Shown here piece by piece: positions 17,873 to 27,159 of a stretch of DNA of 64,000 nt. The notes below the pieces were generated by a model. It did not search any database, was not told where the DNA came from, and was given only the letters and a program-made list of their open reading frames with translations. The translations under genes were made by a program, and so were the position numbers. Numbering within the stretch: the first letter of the stretch is position 1; every line of letters begins with the position of its first letter. The stretch is from Sulfitobacter sp. F26204 (GTDB lineage Bacteria; Pseudomonadota; Alphaproteobacteria; Rhodobacterales; Rhodobacteraceae): assembly GCF_026410305.1 (NCBI RefSeq), contig NZ_JAPMLQ010000001.1, positions 496,001-560,000 of the forward strand, written 5' to 3'.

Positions 17873-18679
17873 ATGACATTTGATGCATTCATTTCTGCAG
17901 AACGCAACGGTTGGCACAGCCGTGCAGAAATATATGCAACTCATACCGCATATGCGACCTTGCAGATTGTTCCGGCAATGCTGGATGCGCTCGGCCTCCG
18001 CCCGGGTATGCGCATGTTGGATGTAGCATGTGGCCCCGGCTATGTGGCTGGTGCCGCTGCCGCACTCGAGATGGATGTGCAGGGCATCGACTATGCCACG
18101 GGCATGATCGCCGCTGCGCAAAAGCGGTTTCCAGATTTGTCATTCAAGGTCGGAGATGCCGAGGCGTTGCCCTTTGCAGATGCAGATTTCGACGCGGTGG
18201 CCTGTAACATGGGCTTGTTCCATATGGCTGACCCGCTGCAGGCAATGCGCGAAGCTGGACGTGTGCTGCGCAATGGTGGCCGGTTTTCCTTTAGCCAATG
18301 GGCTGCGCCGGGTGAATCGACCCTCTATGGTCTGCTGTTTGCCGCTCTCAAGGAAACAGCAGACCTCAGCCGCGCTGATCCCGCACCGGATGCCTATGTG
18401 TTGTCGGATGTGAAAGTCGTGCAGGACATGCTTTCCAAGGCGGGATTTACAGACATCAAAACCACACGACTTGAAACCGTATTGATTGCTCATGGGGCCG
18501 ACTTCTTTGATTTTTTTATGAAATTTGGCGTAAGGGTGCCGCTGATCGTTGGGGCGCAAAACCCCGATGTGCAGCAACGTCTGCGCGACCGGATCAACGC
18601 CGACATGGCCCCGTTCGCAACTAATAAAGGTTTCGAAGTCCCGATGCCCAGCCTCCTATATACTGGAACCAAAAAATGA
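17873..18679 (+). CDS. Class I SAM-dependent methyltransferase
   Basis: This 268-residue UbiE/Methyltransf_11-type enzyme has motif I MLDVACGPGYVAG (about 49-61), an acidic end of strand 2 (VQGIDYATGM), motif II/III GDAEALPFADADFDAV, and the post-motif VLRNGGRFSFSQWA. It sits between dctP and dctQ. Its stop overlaps the dctQ ATG (ATGA), so it is translated as part of the transporter operon rather than being a stray insertion. The substrate is unknown; methylation or modification of an imported metabolite is one possibility. The start at 17873 has only a weak ribosome-binding site. Confidence 0.82.
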   Translation: MTFDAFISAERNGWHSRAEIYATHTAYATLQIVPAMLDALGLRPGMRMLDVACGPGYVAGAAAALEMDVQGIDYATGMIAAAQKRFPDLSFKVGDAEALPFADADFDAVACNMGLFHMADPLQAMREAGRVLRNGGRFSFSQWAAPGESTLYGLLFAALKETADLSRADPAPDAYVLSDVKVVQDMLSKAGFTDIKTTRLETVLIAHGADFFDFFMKFGVRVPLIVGAQNPDVQQRLRDRINADMAPFATNKGFEVPMPSLLYTGTKK

Positions 18680-19197
18680 CAGTTCTGCGCCGCACTCTCG
18701 ATTTTCTCTATCGCGCGGCGGGAGTCCTTGCCGCCGTTTGTCTAATCGTAATCCTGTTGCTGATCGTGGTTCAGATGCTTGCGCGGTGGACGGGTGCGAT
18801 ATTCCCCGGTGCCCCGGATTACGCCGGCTATGCCATGGCTGCTGCCAGCTTTTTTGCCTTTGCCAATGCATTGAACCGGGGGGCGCATATCCGGGTTTCT
18901 GTTGTTCTCAATGCTGTACCTGCAGGTATCAAATATTTGCTTGAAATCTGGTGTTTCGGTCTTGCAACGGCAATCGTCTGGTACTTCACTTATTACGCCT
19001 ATTGGTTTGTCTACTGGTCATGGAAGTTCACCGAGATCAGCCAGGGGCAGGACGCCAGCCATCTCTGGATACCGCAATCTGTCATGGTGATCGGTGGTGG
19101 ACTATTGGCCGTCGCGCTTACCGATAATCTGGTTAGCGTATTGCTGAAGGGCGAGCATCGCATCGTTCGTGATACCATCGAAAGCCACGGGGAATAA
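18676..19197 (+). CDS. dctQ: TRAP transporter small permease (DctQ family)
   Basis: This 173-residue inner-membrane protein has four predicted helices (about 15-37, 52-70, 85-110, 130-150) and the DctQ pattern R-GAHIRVSVVLN. It pairs with the large permease 4 nt downstream to form the membrane part of the TRAP transporter. It overlaps the methyltransferase by ATGA. Confidence 0.88.
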   Translation: MTVLRRTLDFLYRAAGVLAAVCLIVILLLIVVQMLARWTGAIFPGAPDYAGYAMAAASFFAFANALNRGAHIRVSVVLNAVPAGIKYLLEIWCFGLATAIVWYFTYYAYWFVYWSWKFTEISQGQDASHLWIPQSVMVIGGGLLAVALTDNLVSVLLKGEHRIVRDTIESHGE

Positions 19198-19201
19198 CGC
19201 C

Positions 19202-20512
19202 ATGACAGAACTTTATGCCATCGGTCTTTTCCTTTTTGTCCTGTTTTTGCTGCTTGGCACCGGCGTTTGGGTTGGCCTTGCCCTGATGGGTGTTGCCTGG
19301 GTTGGAATGGAGTTGTTTACCACTCGACCAGTCGGAGATGTGATGATCACGACAATCTGGGCCTCCTCATCTTCCTGGACATTGACCGCCTTGCCCCTGT
19401 TCATCTGGATGGGCGAGATCCTGTATCGCACGCGATTATCCGAAGATATGTTCAAAGGTCTGTCTCCTTGGCTTGCGCGTTTGCCTGGCGGTTTGGTGCA
19501 TACCAATATCGTGTCCTGCACCGTCTTCGCCGCGGTCTCCGGGTCCTCGGCAGCGACGTTGACGACCGTGGGTAAAATGGCAATTCCCGAACTGCGAACG
19601 CGTAACTATCCCGAAAAGATGGTGATCGGCACGCTCGCCGGTGCGGCAACCCTTGGGCTGATGATTCCGCCGTCGCTGGCGCTGATCGTATATGGCGTGA
19701 CAGTTAACGAAAGCATCACCAAGCTGTTCTTTGCAGGTGTTTTCCCCGGTCTTGTGCTGGCCGCGATGTTCATGGGTTATGTGGCCATCGTCAGCGTCAC
19801 CTCCAAGGACTGGAATCCCAAGGTTGAAAACGGGATGAGCTTTTCTGAAAAGCTTTCCAATTCCCGATTCCTGATCCCGGTCTTTGCGCTGATCACCGTT
19901 GTCATCGGATCAATGTATGCGGGACTTGCGACCGCTACCGAAGCGGCCGCAATCGGTGTGATCGGCGCATTGGCGCTGGCCTTGATGCAGGGGTCATTGA
20001 ATTGGGGAAGTTTCCGCGAAAGTCTGATGGGAGCGACACGCACCTCTGCAATGATCGCGCTGATCCTCGCAGGGGCTGCCTTTCTGAAACTGTCGATGGG
20101 GTTTACCGGTTTACCTCGTTCGCTGGCCGATGGCATCGCGGCGATGGAACTCACCCGCTTTCAATTGCTGATGGCGCTTTTGATGTTCTACATCGTGCTG
20201 GGCATGTTCCTTGATGGGATCTCCGCCATCGTGCTGACCATGGCGGTTGTCGAACCCATGGTGCGTGGCGCAGGCATTGATTTGATCTGGTTCGGTATTT
20301 TTGTCGTTGTCGTCATCGAAATGGCGCAAATCACGCCACCGATCGGCTTTAATCTTTTTGTCCTCCAGGGCATGACAGATCATGAAATGGGATACATCAC
20401 CAAGGCTGCCTTGCCGATGTTTGCAATCATGGTCCTGATGGTTTTCGTGCTGATCTGGTTCCCTGAAATCGCGACCTGGTTGCCTGACAATATGCGCTCG
20501 GGTCCGTCTTGA
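19202..20512 (+). CDS. dctM: TRAP transporter large permease (DctM family)
   Basis: This 436-residue, multi-helix protein of the ion-transporter superfamily has typical DctM features: GTGVWVGLALMGVAW at the start, the SGSSAATLTTVGKMAIPELR loop, IPPSLALIVYGV and the C-terminal QITPPIGFNLFVLQG. The ATG at 19202 follows GGGGAA. It provides Na+-dependent uptake of the DctP ligand. Confidence 0.9.
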   Translation: MTELYAIGLFLFVLFLLLGTGVWVGLALMGVAWVGMELFTTRPVGDVMITTIWASSSSWTLTALPLFIWMGEILYRTRLSEDMFKGLSPWLARLPGGLVHTNIVSCTVFAAVSGSSAATLTTVGKMAIPELRTRNYPEKMVIGTLAGAATLGLMIPPSLALIVYGVTVNESITKLFFAGVFPGLVLAAMFMGYVAIVSVTSKDWNPKVENGMSFSEKLSNSRFLIPVFALITVVIGSMYAGLATATEAAAIGVIGALALALMQGSLNWGSFRESLMGATRTSAMIALILAGAAFLKLSMGFTGLPRSLADGIAAMELTRFQLLMALLMFYIVLGMFLDGISAIVLTMAVVEPMVRGAGIDLIWFGIFVVVVIEMAQITPPIGFNLFVLQGMTDHEMGYITKAALPMFAIMVLMVFVLIWFPEIATWLPDNMRSGPS

Positions 20513-20524
20513 GGGTGATGGTAC

Positions 20525-21460
20525 ATGCACCGTATCCTTTGGCTGGCGTCGATACATGCGCGGCTCTGTCTCATTGCCGGGCTTGTAGGCGGGCTGTTGT
20601 TTCCTTCCTTTGCCGCGATGCTGGTGCCATGGCTGTCGCATCTGGTGGCAATTCTACTGCTTGTCACCGCGCTGCGTATCGGGCATCGCGCAGCGCTGGG
20701 AGCGGTCTCCGATCTGCGCTGGGGCCTCTGCGCGGTGGCAGTGTTGCAGATGATCGTGCCTTTGGCGTTGCTGGGCCTTTTGACCCTGGCGGGTCTGGCA
20801 CAGACACCCGCTACACTTGCCATCGTGCTCGCTTGCGCTGCGCCGGCAATCACCGGCAGCGTCAATCTGGCGCTGTTGCTCAGGCTCGACGCGGGACGGA
20901 TGATGCAACTTCTGGTGCTGGGCACGGCGGCCTTTCCACTGACCGTGTTGCCTGTCCTGGCCTTCCTGCCCCAGGCCGGCCCGCCCGCCGTCGTGATCCT
21001 TGCGGCCGTCAACCTGTTGCTGGTGATCATCTTGGCCGCAGGGCTTGGGTTTGCCCTGCGCAAACTGCTTTTTCCAAGGCCGACCGAAGGACAGATAAAG
21101 GCGCTCGACGGGTTATCGGTACTGGCCTTCTCTTTCATCGTCGTGGGGCTGATGGCTGCGCTGACGCCTGCTCTGCGCAGCGACCCTTGGACCGTGGCAA
21201 AATGGGCTTTGCTTGCATTTGCGATCAGTTACCTTTTGCAACTCCTGACGCTGCTGGTCTTGCGCCAAAGCCGCCTTCGCGCCTTGGCCGGACCCTTGGC
21301 CATCGGCGCCGGAAACCGCAATATCGCAATCTTTCTGGTGGCACTGCCCATCGAAATTCTGGCGCCGTTGATGGTGTTTATTGGCTGCTGGCAATTGCCG
21401 ATGTACCTCACACCCATGCTGCTGCCGCGACTTTACCATTGGGCGCTCAACCATGACTGA
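20525..21460 (+). CDS. BASS-like (bile acid:Na+ symporter superfamily) membrane transporter
   Basis: This 311-residue hydrophobic protein has about ten predicted helices. The segment IGAGNRNIAIFLVALPIEIL matches the GNRNxxLA crossover motif of BASS/ACR3-type carriers, and CAAPAITGSVNLALLL corresponds to the first crossover helix. It lies between the TRAP permease and pxpB, overlapping the latter by 8 nt. A second transporter in the same operon might export a product or act on a related substrate. The family placement is by motif and the substrate is unknown. Confidence 0.7.
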   Translation: MHRILWLASIHARLCLIAGLVGGLLFPSFAAMLVPWLSHLVAILLLVTALRIGHRAALGAVSDLRWGLCAVAVLQMIVPLALLGLLTLAGLAQTPATLAIVLACAAPAITGSVNLALLLRLDAGRMMQLLVLGTAAFPLTVLPVLAFLPQAGPPAVVILAAVNLLLVIILAAGLGFALRKLLFPRPTEGQIKALDGLSVLAFSFIVVGLMAALTPALRSDPWTVAKWALLAFAISYLLQLLTLLVLRQSRLRALAGPLAIGAGNRNIAIFLVALPIEILAPLMVFIGCWQLPMYLTPMLLPRLYHWALNHD

Positions 21461-22190
21461 CTGGCCGCTAATTCGTAGTGTTGGACTGTCGGGTATTCTT
21501 GTTACCTTCGCAGAGACCATGACGGAACCCGCCAACCGGGCCGCACTCGCCTTTCGTTCGGCTGTAGATGCTCAAGACTGGCCGGAAGTATCAGAAACCA
21601 GCACCTCACTGGTTTCGACCTTCCTTGAGGTCGACCTGGCCACCACCCCGTCAGAAGCGATGACCGAGCGGTTGCAAGACCTGTTGCAAACCCAGGACTG
21701 GTTTGCTGCGGATCTCCCTGCGGGGCGCATGCTTTGGCATGTTCCGACGCTCTATGGTACTGATCTTGCACCGCAGCTTGAAGAGGCGGCAGAGGTCGCA
21801 GGTGTTGATCCCGATGCGGCGGTGGCGGAAATCTCGACCAGTCGTGTGCGTGTCTTGACTCTCGGCTTTGCCCCGGGACAGCCCTATATGGGAGAACTCT
21901 CCGAAACCTGGAATATTCCGCGCCAACAAGGGCTTACCAAGTCTGTTCCGGCAGGTGCCCTGATCATTGCAATCCGCCAGCTAATTGTATTCACCAATGC
22001 CGCCCCGACGGGTTGGCGCCATATCGGCCAGACAATGTTCAAAACCTTTCGACCTGAGGCAGAGGCACCCTTTACGTTATCGCCCGGTGACGAGCTGATC
22101 TTTCCGTCGATTACACGCCGCGAATTCGATGAGATTGCGACCAAAGATACCTCCGGTCTTGGCGGCGCAACCCATGAGCCCCTGACATGA
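21453..22190 (+). CDS. pxpB: 5-oxoprolinase subunit B (KipI/PxpB)
   Basis: This 245-residue protein of the allophanate-hydrolase-subunit-1 family has the hallmark VLTLGFAPGQPYMGEL (family form GFxPGFxYL), then IPRQ, VPAGAL and WRHIGQT. With PxpC and PxpA it forms the prokaryotic ATP-dependent 5-oxoprolinase converting 5-oxo-L-proline to L-glutamate. The start at 21453 overlaps the preceding stop by 8 nt, and the ATGA at its end couples it to pxpC. Allophanate hydrolase relatives share this fold, but the complete B-C-A set favours oxoprolinase. Confidence 0.88.
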   Translation: MTDWPLIRSVGLSGILVTFAETMTEPANRAALAFRSAVDAQDWPEVSETSTSLVSTFLEVDLATTPSEAMTERLQDLLQTQDWFAADLPAGRMLWHVPTLYGTDLAPQLEEAAEVAGVDPDAAVAEISTSRVRVLTLGFAPGQPYMGELSETWNIPRQQGLTKSVPAGALIIAIRQLIVFTNAAPTGWRHIGQTMFKTFRPEAEAPFTLSPGDELIFPSITRREFDEIATKDTSGLGGATHEPLT

Positions 22191-23215
22191 GCGCTCATTT
22201 GACTATCATCCAGGCTGGTCCGGCGATGAGCCCGCAGGATCAGGGCCGCCCGGGTTTTCGGGCCAGAGGCTTGACCATCGGCGGTGCACTGGACCGGACG
22301 GCCTTGTTCGAAGGGGCGGCCCTGCTGAACCAGCCCGCCACCCTGGCGGCGATCGAAATGGCTGGCAGTGGCGGCAGCTTTCGTAGCGATGCAGACATCC
22401 GCATTGCGCTGACCGGTGCAACCATGGCTGCAAGCATCGAAGGCGAGAACATCGCCTGGGGGGCCAGTCACCTGTTACCGGCCGGCGCACAATTGAGTAT
22501 CGGCGGCGTACGAAATGGGAGCTATGGTTATCTGCATGTGGGTGGCGGTTTTGCCACGCCGCTGATCATGGGGTCGCGGAGCAGTCATTTGGCCTGCGGT
22601 ATTGGTGCTGTGCTCAAGGCAGATGACAGATTGCCACTTGGTGCTGACACCGGCCAACAAACTGCGATGACTCTGCCTGCCTCCGACAGGTTTGGAGGGG
22701 GCAAGGTCCGAGTGGTTGCATCGATGCAGACTGCTTCATTCGATGACAGCACCATCGATCGTTTTACCGCCACGACCTTTCGGCGCGATGCCCGCGCAAA
22801 CCGGATGGGGGTGCGCATGGATTTTGACGGCGAGGGCTTTGCAACCGGGGCGCAACTGAGCATCGTTTCCGAAGTGGTGGTTCCCGGCGACATCCAGATT
22901 TCGGGGGATGGGGCTCCTTATGTCCTGATGCATGAATGCCAGACAACGGGAGGGTATCCGCGTATTGGATCGGTCCTGCCCTGCGATTTGCCAAAGGTCG
23001 CGCAGGCGCAATCCGGCGCTGCACTCACGTTCGAATTTGTCGACATGGATGAGGCGGTTCTGTTGCAAAGCCGCCATCTTGCCGCATTGAAATCATTGCC
23101 TAAACAGTGTCAGCCGCTGATCCGTGATCCCGTACTGATCCGTGATTTGCTATCGTATCAATTGGTTGGCGGAGCGATCAGCGCCACGGCCGACCCTTTT
23201 CAAGAGGAACCTTGA
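22187..23215 (+). CDS. pxpC: 5-oxoprolinase subunit C (KipA/PxpC), biotin-dependent carboxyltransferase family
   Basis: This 342-residue protein of the allophanate-hydrolase-subunit-2 family opens with IIQAGPAMSPQDQGRPGFRARGL and continues with RTALFEGAALLNQPATLAAIEMA and the late VLMHECQTTGGYPRIGSV, all conserved. It is the partner of PxpB, to which it is linked by an ATGA overlap. Length is normal. Confidence 0.88.
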   Translation: MSAHLTIIQAGPAMSPQDQGRPGFRARGLTIGGALDRTALFEGAALLNQPATLAAIEMAGSGGSFRSDADIRIALTGATMAASIEGENIAWGASHLLPAGAQLSIGGVRNGSYGYLHVGGGFATPLIMGSRSSHLACGIGAVLKADDRLPLGADTGQQTAMTLPASDRFGGGKVRVVASMQTASFDDSTIDRFTATTFRRDARANRMGVRMDFDGEGFATGAQLSIVSEVVVPGDIQISGDGAPYVLMHECQTTGGYPRIGSVLPCDLPKVAQAQSGAALTFEFVDMDEAVLLQSRHLAALKSLPKQCQPLIRDPVLIRDLLSYQLVGGAISATADPFQEEP

Positions 23216-23217
23216 AG

Positions 23218-23985
23218 ATGAAATCCGTAGATTTGAATGCCGATATGGGCGAAAGCTTTGGCGCATGGCACATGGGCGATGATGCGGCGCTGTTGAATAT
23301 CGTGACCTCGGCCAATATTGCCTGTGGCGGCCACGCCGGAGACGCGGATGTGATGGCTGCGACAATGACGCTGGCGCATCGGAATGGTGTTGGTATCGGG
23401 GCGCACCCCGGTTTCATGGATCTGGCTGGATTTGGCCGCAACCGCATGGCCGTGCCACGTGCAACATTGCAAAACCAGGTGCGCTTTCAGGTCGGCGCGG
23501 CCTTGGGTATGGCACGGTCGGTCGGTGCAACCGTGCGTCATCTCAAACTGCATGGTGCCATGGCGAACATGGCGTCCGAGGATGTGAGCCTGGCGAAAGA
23601 CCTGTATGAAGCCGCGCTCAGTGTTGCGCCCGATCTGATTATCATGGTCCTTTCCGCAACCGCACAACAGCAGGCGGTTGAAACCCTCGGTTGCGCCTGG
23701 GCGGGTGAAATCTTCGCTGATCGGGCTTACAATGATGATGCAACCCTCGTGGATCGTTCTTTGCCAGGTGCAGTCATTCATGACGCGGAAATCGCCGGTG
23801 CCCGTATGGTCGAAATGATTCAGGCGGGGGCCATCATCACAGAAAACGGCAAACATATCGAAACGCGGATCGACACGATTTGCCTGCATGGCGATACTGC
23901 TGAAGCGGTCCAGATCGCATCTTCCGTGCGTCGCCAGCTTGAGGCCGCGGGCATCACCCTGGCGCAGTTCTCCGGTGTGACCTAG
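23218..23985 (+). CDS. pxpA: 5-oxoprolinase subunit A (LamB/YcsF family, PxpA)
   Basis: This 255-residue LamB/YcsF protein has SVDLNADMGESFGAW at the N-terminus, TSANIACGGHAGD, IGAHPGFMDLAGFGR, HLKLHGAM and the late TICLHGDTAEAV, a full set of metal- and substrate-site motifs. The ATG at 23218 has AGAGGAA 8 nt upstream and is preferred to a TTG 6 nt earlier. Subunit A is the last gene of the operon and completes the oxoprolinase complex. Confidence 0.9.
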   Translation: MKSVDLNADMGESFGAWHMGDDAALLNIVTSANIACGGHAGDADVMAATMTLAHRNGVGIGAHPGFMDLAGFGRNRMAVPRATLQNQVRFQVGAALGMARSVGATVRHLKLHGAMANMASEDVSLAKDLYEAALSVAPDLIIMVLSATAQQQAVETLGCAWAGEIFADRAYNDDATLVDRSLPGAVIHDAEIAGARMVEMIQAGAIITENGKHIETRIDTICLHGDTAEAVQIASSVRRQLEAAGITLAQFSGVT

Positions 23986-24144
23986 GCGCAGGCCTCTCTA
24001 CCTTGAATCATCAATGGCCGGCAGGTTTGTCGGAAGACACCTGTGTTGTTGCCATGTGTGATGGAACAACTCGTCCTGCCCGGGCCGGCCTCGTCATGCG
24101 CGAAGTCTGATACAGGGATCGCCCAGAATAATGGGGTTCTGTGA

Positions 24145-27100
24145 TTATGAAACGTAGCCCGCGACAACCTGCAACAGCCGGTAGGCCGTGCGGGCATCGC
24201 TGCCTACCACGTCAAGGAATTCTTCCGCACCGATGCGTAGGCAGGTCAGTTCCGTTGCTGCCCGCATGTCCAGCGCGCGTGGTTCGTTTCGGATCAGGCC
24301 CAATTCCCCGACCAGCTTGCCCGGTCCTGAAGTGGCTATCAGAATATCGTCACCATCGGCGACCGGCAGCAACAGGTCAGCCGTCCCTTCGGTAATCAGA
24401 TATGCACCGCTGGAAGGATCGTCATCCTTGTGGAACACATAGTCGCCCGGTTTTGCGGTGTACCAGCGGGCACTGAATGCCAGCAGACGTAGCTGTTTGC
24501 GTTCCAGTCCCGCGAACAGGTCGGTTTGCTCCAGAGCGCGAAGTTTGCGGGACAAATCGGCACTGACGGTGTCGTCTTCGTCAGCGGTAACATCACTGTC
24601 GAGGTTGGACATACGCCCTTGTTGCAATACGAATTGAGCGTCAAACCCGCTAATGTCCTCAAAGCTGGGTTGCAGAACGATGATCGTGGTTTCGGGAAGC
24701 AAGCTACGCAAGCGTCTATGCAGCCCCGCACGGGTTGGCGCATCGAAACTGGATAGCACGTTGTCGAGGATCAACACCTGTGGTCGCTTGATTGTGGCGC
24801 GGCTGATCGCGAGTGTTTCAGTCAACAATGCAGAGAGGTTGGTGCCGCCCAGGGTCAGCGGCAGATCAAAGATCAGATCCAGGACCAGTCCTTCCAACTG
24901 CACGGCATACAGCGCGTCAACAGCAGCGTTTCGGACTGCATCAGCCTGGGCACCGGCTGTTTCGGCAATCTTGCCGAACAAGACATTCTCCATCACGGTC
25001 AAACCTGCGACGGGTTTGTCAGCGGCGATCGGATTCATCAGCTCTGACAGGCTGTCCTGAAGATCTGCGGCATGGGTTCGGCGGATTTCGAGGACCCGAT
25101 CAATGATCTTGTCAGGAAAGGCCGAACCGAGCTTTTCTGCTGAGATGGCAAAGGTGACGGCCAGAAGCGAGGCTTTGTCGACGACGCTGAGTTCGGCACC
25201 GTCGCGTTGCTTGGTCCGCAAGCTAACAGCGGCTTCGAAGGTTTCTGTATCAAGCCCGAGTTTGCGGAAAAGGGGATGATCGGTGCCGTCTACGCCAAAG
25301 GTTTGGCGTAAAACATCGACCGTATCGACGGCGAGTTGAAGCAGGTCCCGTTCGAGATCAAGGGTGGCCAACAGATCGAGAAAGACAGTCTGTTCCTGCA
25401 AAAGAGCGGGGGTCATCCGGACCTTGGGCGTGGCAAAAATCAGATTTTCGGCAACGGGCAATGCTGGATTGAACTGCTCTTTGTCAAAGATATGTACATG
25501 TTCAGCCAGATTTGCGGCTTTGAGGTTTTTCGCGACGCTTGTGCGTAGATCGACCAGCGCCTCGGCGAGTTTGGGGTGTGCCTCAGCTTCGAACCGTTGA
25601 TCCATGCCGCGTGAAAACAGCGTCCTGTCGATTTCCATGCCTTTGATCAGGGTCAGCCACCAGGCCCGCAATTCGTTTTCGTTTTTGATCTTCAACTCCA
25701 GAAGATCAAGCCAGTCGGCCCCTGATGCATCGGTGCTGTTGCCGGCTGTGGCGCTTTCCAGAGCCATGGCCGACAAGGGCCCTCCGTCCTCTTTCGGGTG
25801 CATCTTGAGAGGAAGAACCACGTTGTCGCCAAAGCTTCCCTGAAACATGACTGGTCGCGAGGTGGCATAGCCGATGCGTTTTGCGATTGTCGCTTGATGC
25901 AGAGTTGACAGGGGCTCTCCCGCAAGGCTGACATTTCCGGCCGAAGGGGTCACTTCGCGCAGCAGCACTTCTGCAAAGGCACGGCGATCCTCATCACTGA
26001 GCGCGGTGATCGCAACAGTGCTACCCGGGGCGAAGCTGACGCTGATTTCTTCGAGCACCGCGTTGCCGTCTGCATCCTCGACGCTGATGTTCCTGAAGGT
26101 GACATCTCCGACCAGCAATGGGATGTCGCCGGGGTCGCTGGTAAACAGTTGGTCGTCAATCATGCCACTTGGCGCAAAACGTTCGATGATGGTGTCCCAC
26201 CGCAAGGACATGTCTTGTGTCTGGTTGTAATAGGCCAATAGTTCCTTCCACGGGCTGGACAGGTCCTTGTAGGCGGCAAGTGCTGCAACCAATGCACCCA
26301 CGGTCACCTCACCTTTTATCGTCAGATAGCCGCCAATGGAATAAAAGAAGAAAGGGGTAAGTTGCCCGATGAAGTTGTTGAGAAACTTCATAAAGAACTT
26401 TTTCTGGAAGATGTCGAACCGGATGGCATAGAGCCGCCCCAATCGTTCCGAGATCAATGCCAGACGGTACCGCCAGCCGCCATTGGTGCGTAATGTGCTG
26501 GCCCCTGCCGCCCCTTCGCCAATCTCCGCGGCGAGTCCACGGATCTGGATCACGCGTTTTTTGTTCAGAAGGTTGATTTTCTTTTGAAGTTTGGGGATGA
26601 GCCAGGCCTGCAAGGGGATCAACGCACAGGCAGCAAGACCAAAGGCAATGCTCTGAATGAACAGGAATACGAGGATTGTCAGCATCTGCCCGGCCTGCAA
26701 CACGGGCTGGGCGATTGCATCCCCCATCAATCCGCCCATGGGTTCGGATTCCGACGTGACCATGGACACCAGTTCACCCTGGCTGGTGCGTTCGAAATAG
26801 GGTGCGGGAAATCGCAGGATACGGGCGATCAATGTATATCGCAGACGGCGTAGCATGCGCTCGGCCAACACCCCTTTCATGGTGTTGATGCGCATTTTCA
26901 TGATGCCGTGGGCAAAAACCGACAACAGGAATATCCCGCACAGGATCAGCAGAAATGTGATCTGATCCACGTTGATGCCATAGAAATTTATATTGTCCGA
27001 TGTCGCACCGATGGCATCATTGATGATGCGTTTGGGCAGTTCCAGTGTCAGGAATTGAAACGGGAACAATGACAGCGTAACCACCAACAGGATCAGTTGG

Positions 27101-27159
27101 TCGCGCTTGGAATACTTCCAGATGAATGTGAAAAGCGAGCGTTCGATGGAAATGTCCAG
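24145..27159 (-). CDS. ABC-transporter-like membrane protein with degenerate ATPase and C-terminal cyclic-nucleotide-binding domain
   Basis: About 1004 residues from the proposed CTG, or 980 from the first TTG at 27087. From the TTG numbering: ABC exporter-type TM domain (about 1-300), a nucleotide-binding-like domain (about 325-830) and a cNMP-binding beta-roll (about 850-975, with GKLVGELGLIRNEPRALDMRA). The P-loop is lost (GSTVAITALSDEDRRAF, no GKS/T), the signature is NLSALLTETLA instead of LSGGQ, Walker B ends LILDN and a roughly 250-residue insertion separates the two halves. The frame is open upstream of the TTG to TGA 27181-27183 and encodes RSLFTFIWKYSKRDQLIL, typical of the conserved cytoplasmic N-terminus of this transporter type, so the true start is upstream at a non-ATG codon (CTG 27157-27159 or ATT 27151-27153). 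Confidence 0.75.
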   Translation of the reverse strand: MDISIERSLFTFIWKYSKRDQLILLVVTLSLFPFQFLTLELPKRIINDAIGATSDNINFYGINVDQITFLLILCGIFLLSVFAHGIMKMRINTMKGVLAERMLRRLRYTLIARILRFPAPYFERTSQGELVSMVTSESEPMGGLMGDAIAQPVLQAGQMLTILVFLFIQSIAFGLAACALIPLQAWLIPKLQKKINLLNKKRVIQIRGLAAEIGEGAAGASTLRTNGGWRYRLALISERLGRLYAIRFDIFQKKFFMKFLNNFIGQLTPFFFYSIGGYLTIKGEVTVGALVAALAAYKDLSSPWKELLAYYNQTQDMSLRWDTIIERFAPSGMIDDQLFTSDPGDIPLLVGDVTFRNISVEDADGNAVLEEISVSFAPGSTVAITALSDEDRRAFAEVLLREVTPSAGNVSLAGEPLSTLHQATIAKRIGYATSRPVMFQGSFGDNVVLPLKMHPKEDGGPLSAMALESATAGNSTDASGADWLDLLELKIKNENELRAWWLTLIKGMEIDRTLFSRGMDQRFEAEAHPKLAEALVDLRTSVAKNLKAANLAEHVHIFDKEQFNPALPVAENLIFATPKVRMTPALLQEQTVFLDLLATLDLERDLLQLAVDTVDVLRQTFGVDGTDHPLFRKLGLDTETFEAAVSLRTKQRDGAELSVVDKASLLAVTFAISAEKLGSAFPDKIIDRVLEIRRTHAADLQDSLSELMNPIAADKPVAGLTVMENVLFGKIAETAGAQADAVRNAAVDALYAVQLEGLVLDLIFDLPLTLGGTNLSALLTETLAISRATIKRPQVLILDNVLSSFDAPTRAGLHRRLRSLLPETTIIVLQPSFEDISGFDAQFVLQQGRMSNLDSDVTADEDDTVSADLSRKLRALEQTDLFAGLERKQLRLLAFSARWYTAKPGDYVFHKDDDPSSGAYLITEGTADLLLPVADGDDILIATSGPGKLVGELGLIRNEPRALDMRAATELTCLRIGAEEFLDVVGSDARTAYRLLQVVAGYVS

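Noticed and set aside
18676-20512. Frame disruption in the TRAP permease from the inserted methyltransferase
   Set aside because: DctQ and DctM are both complete and coupled, so the insertion does not break the transporter.
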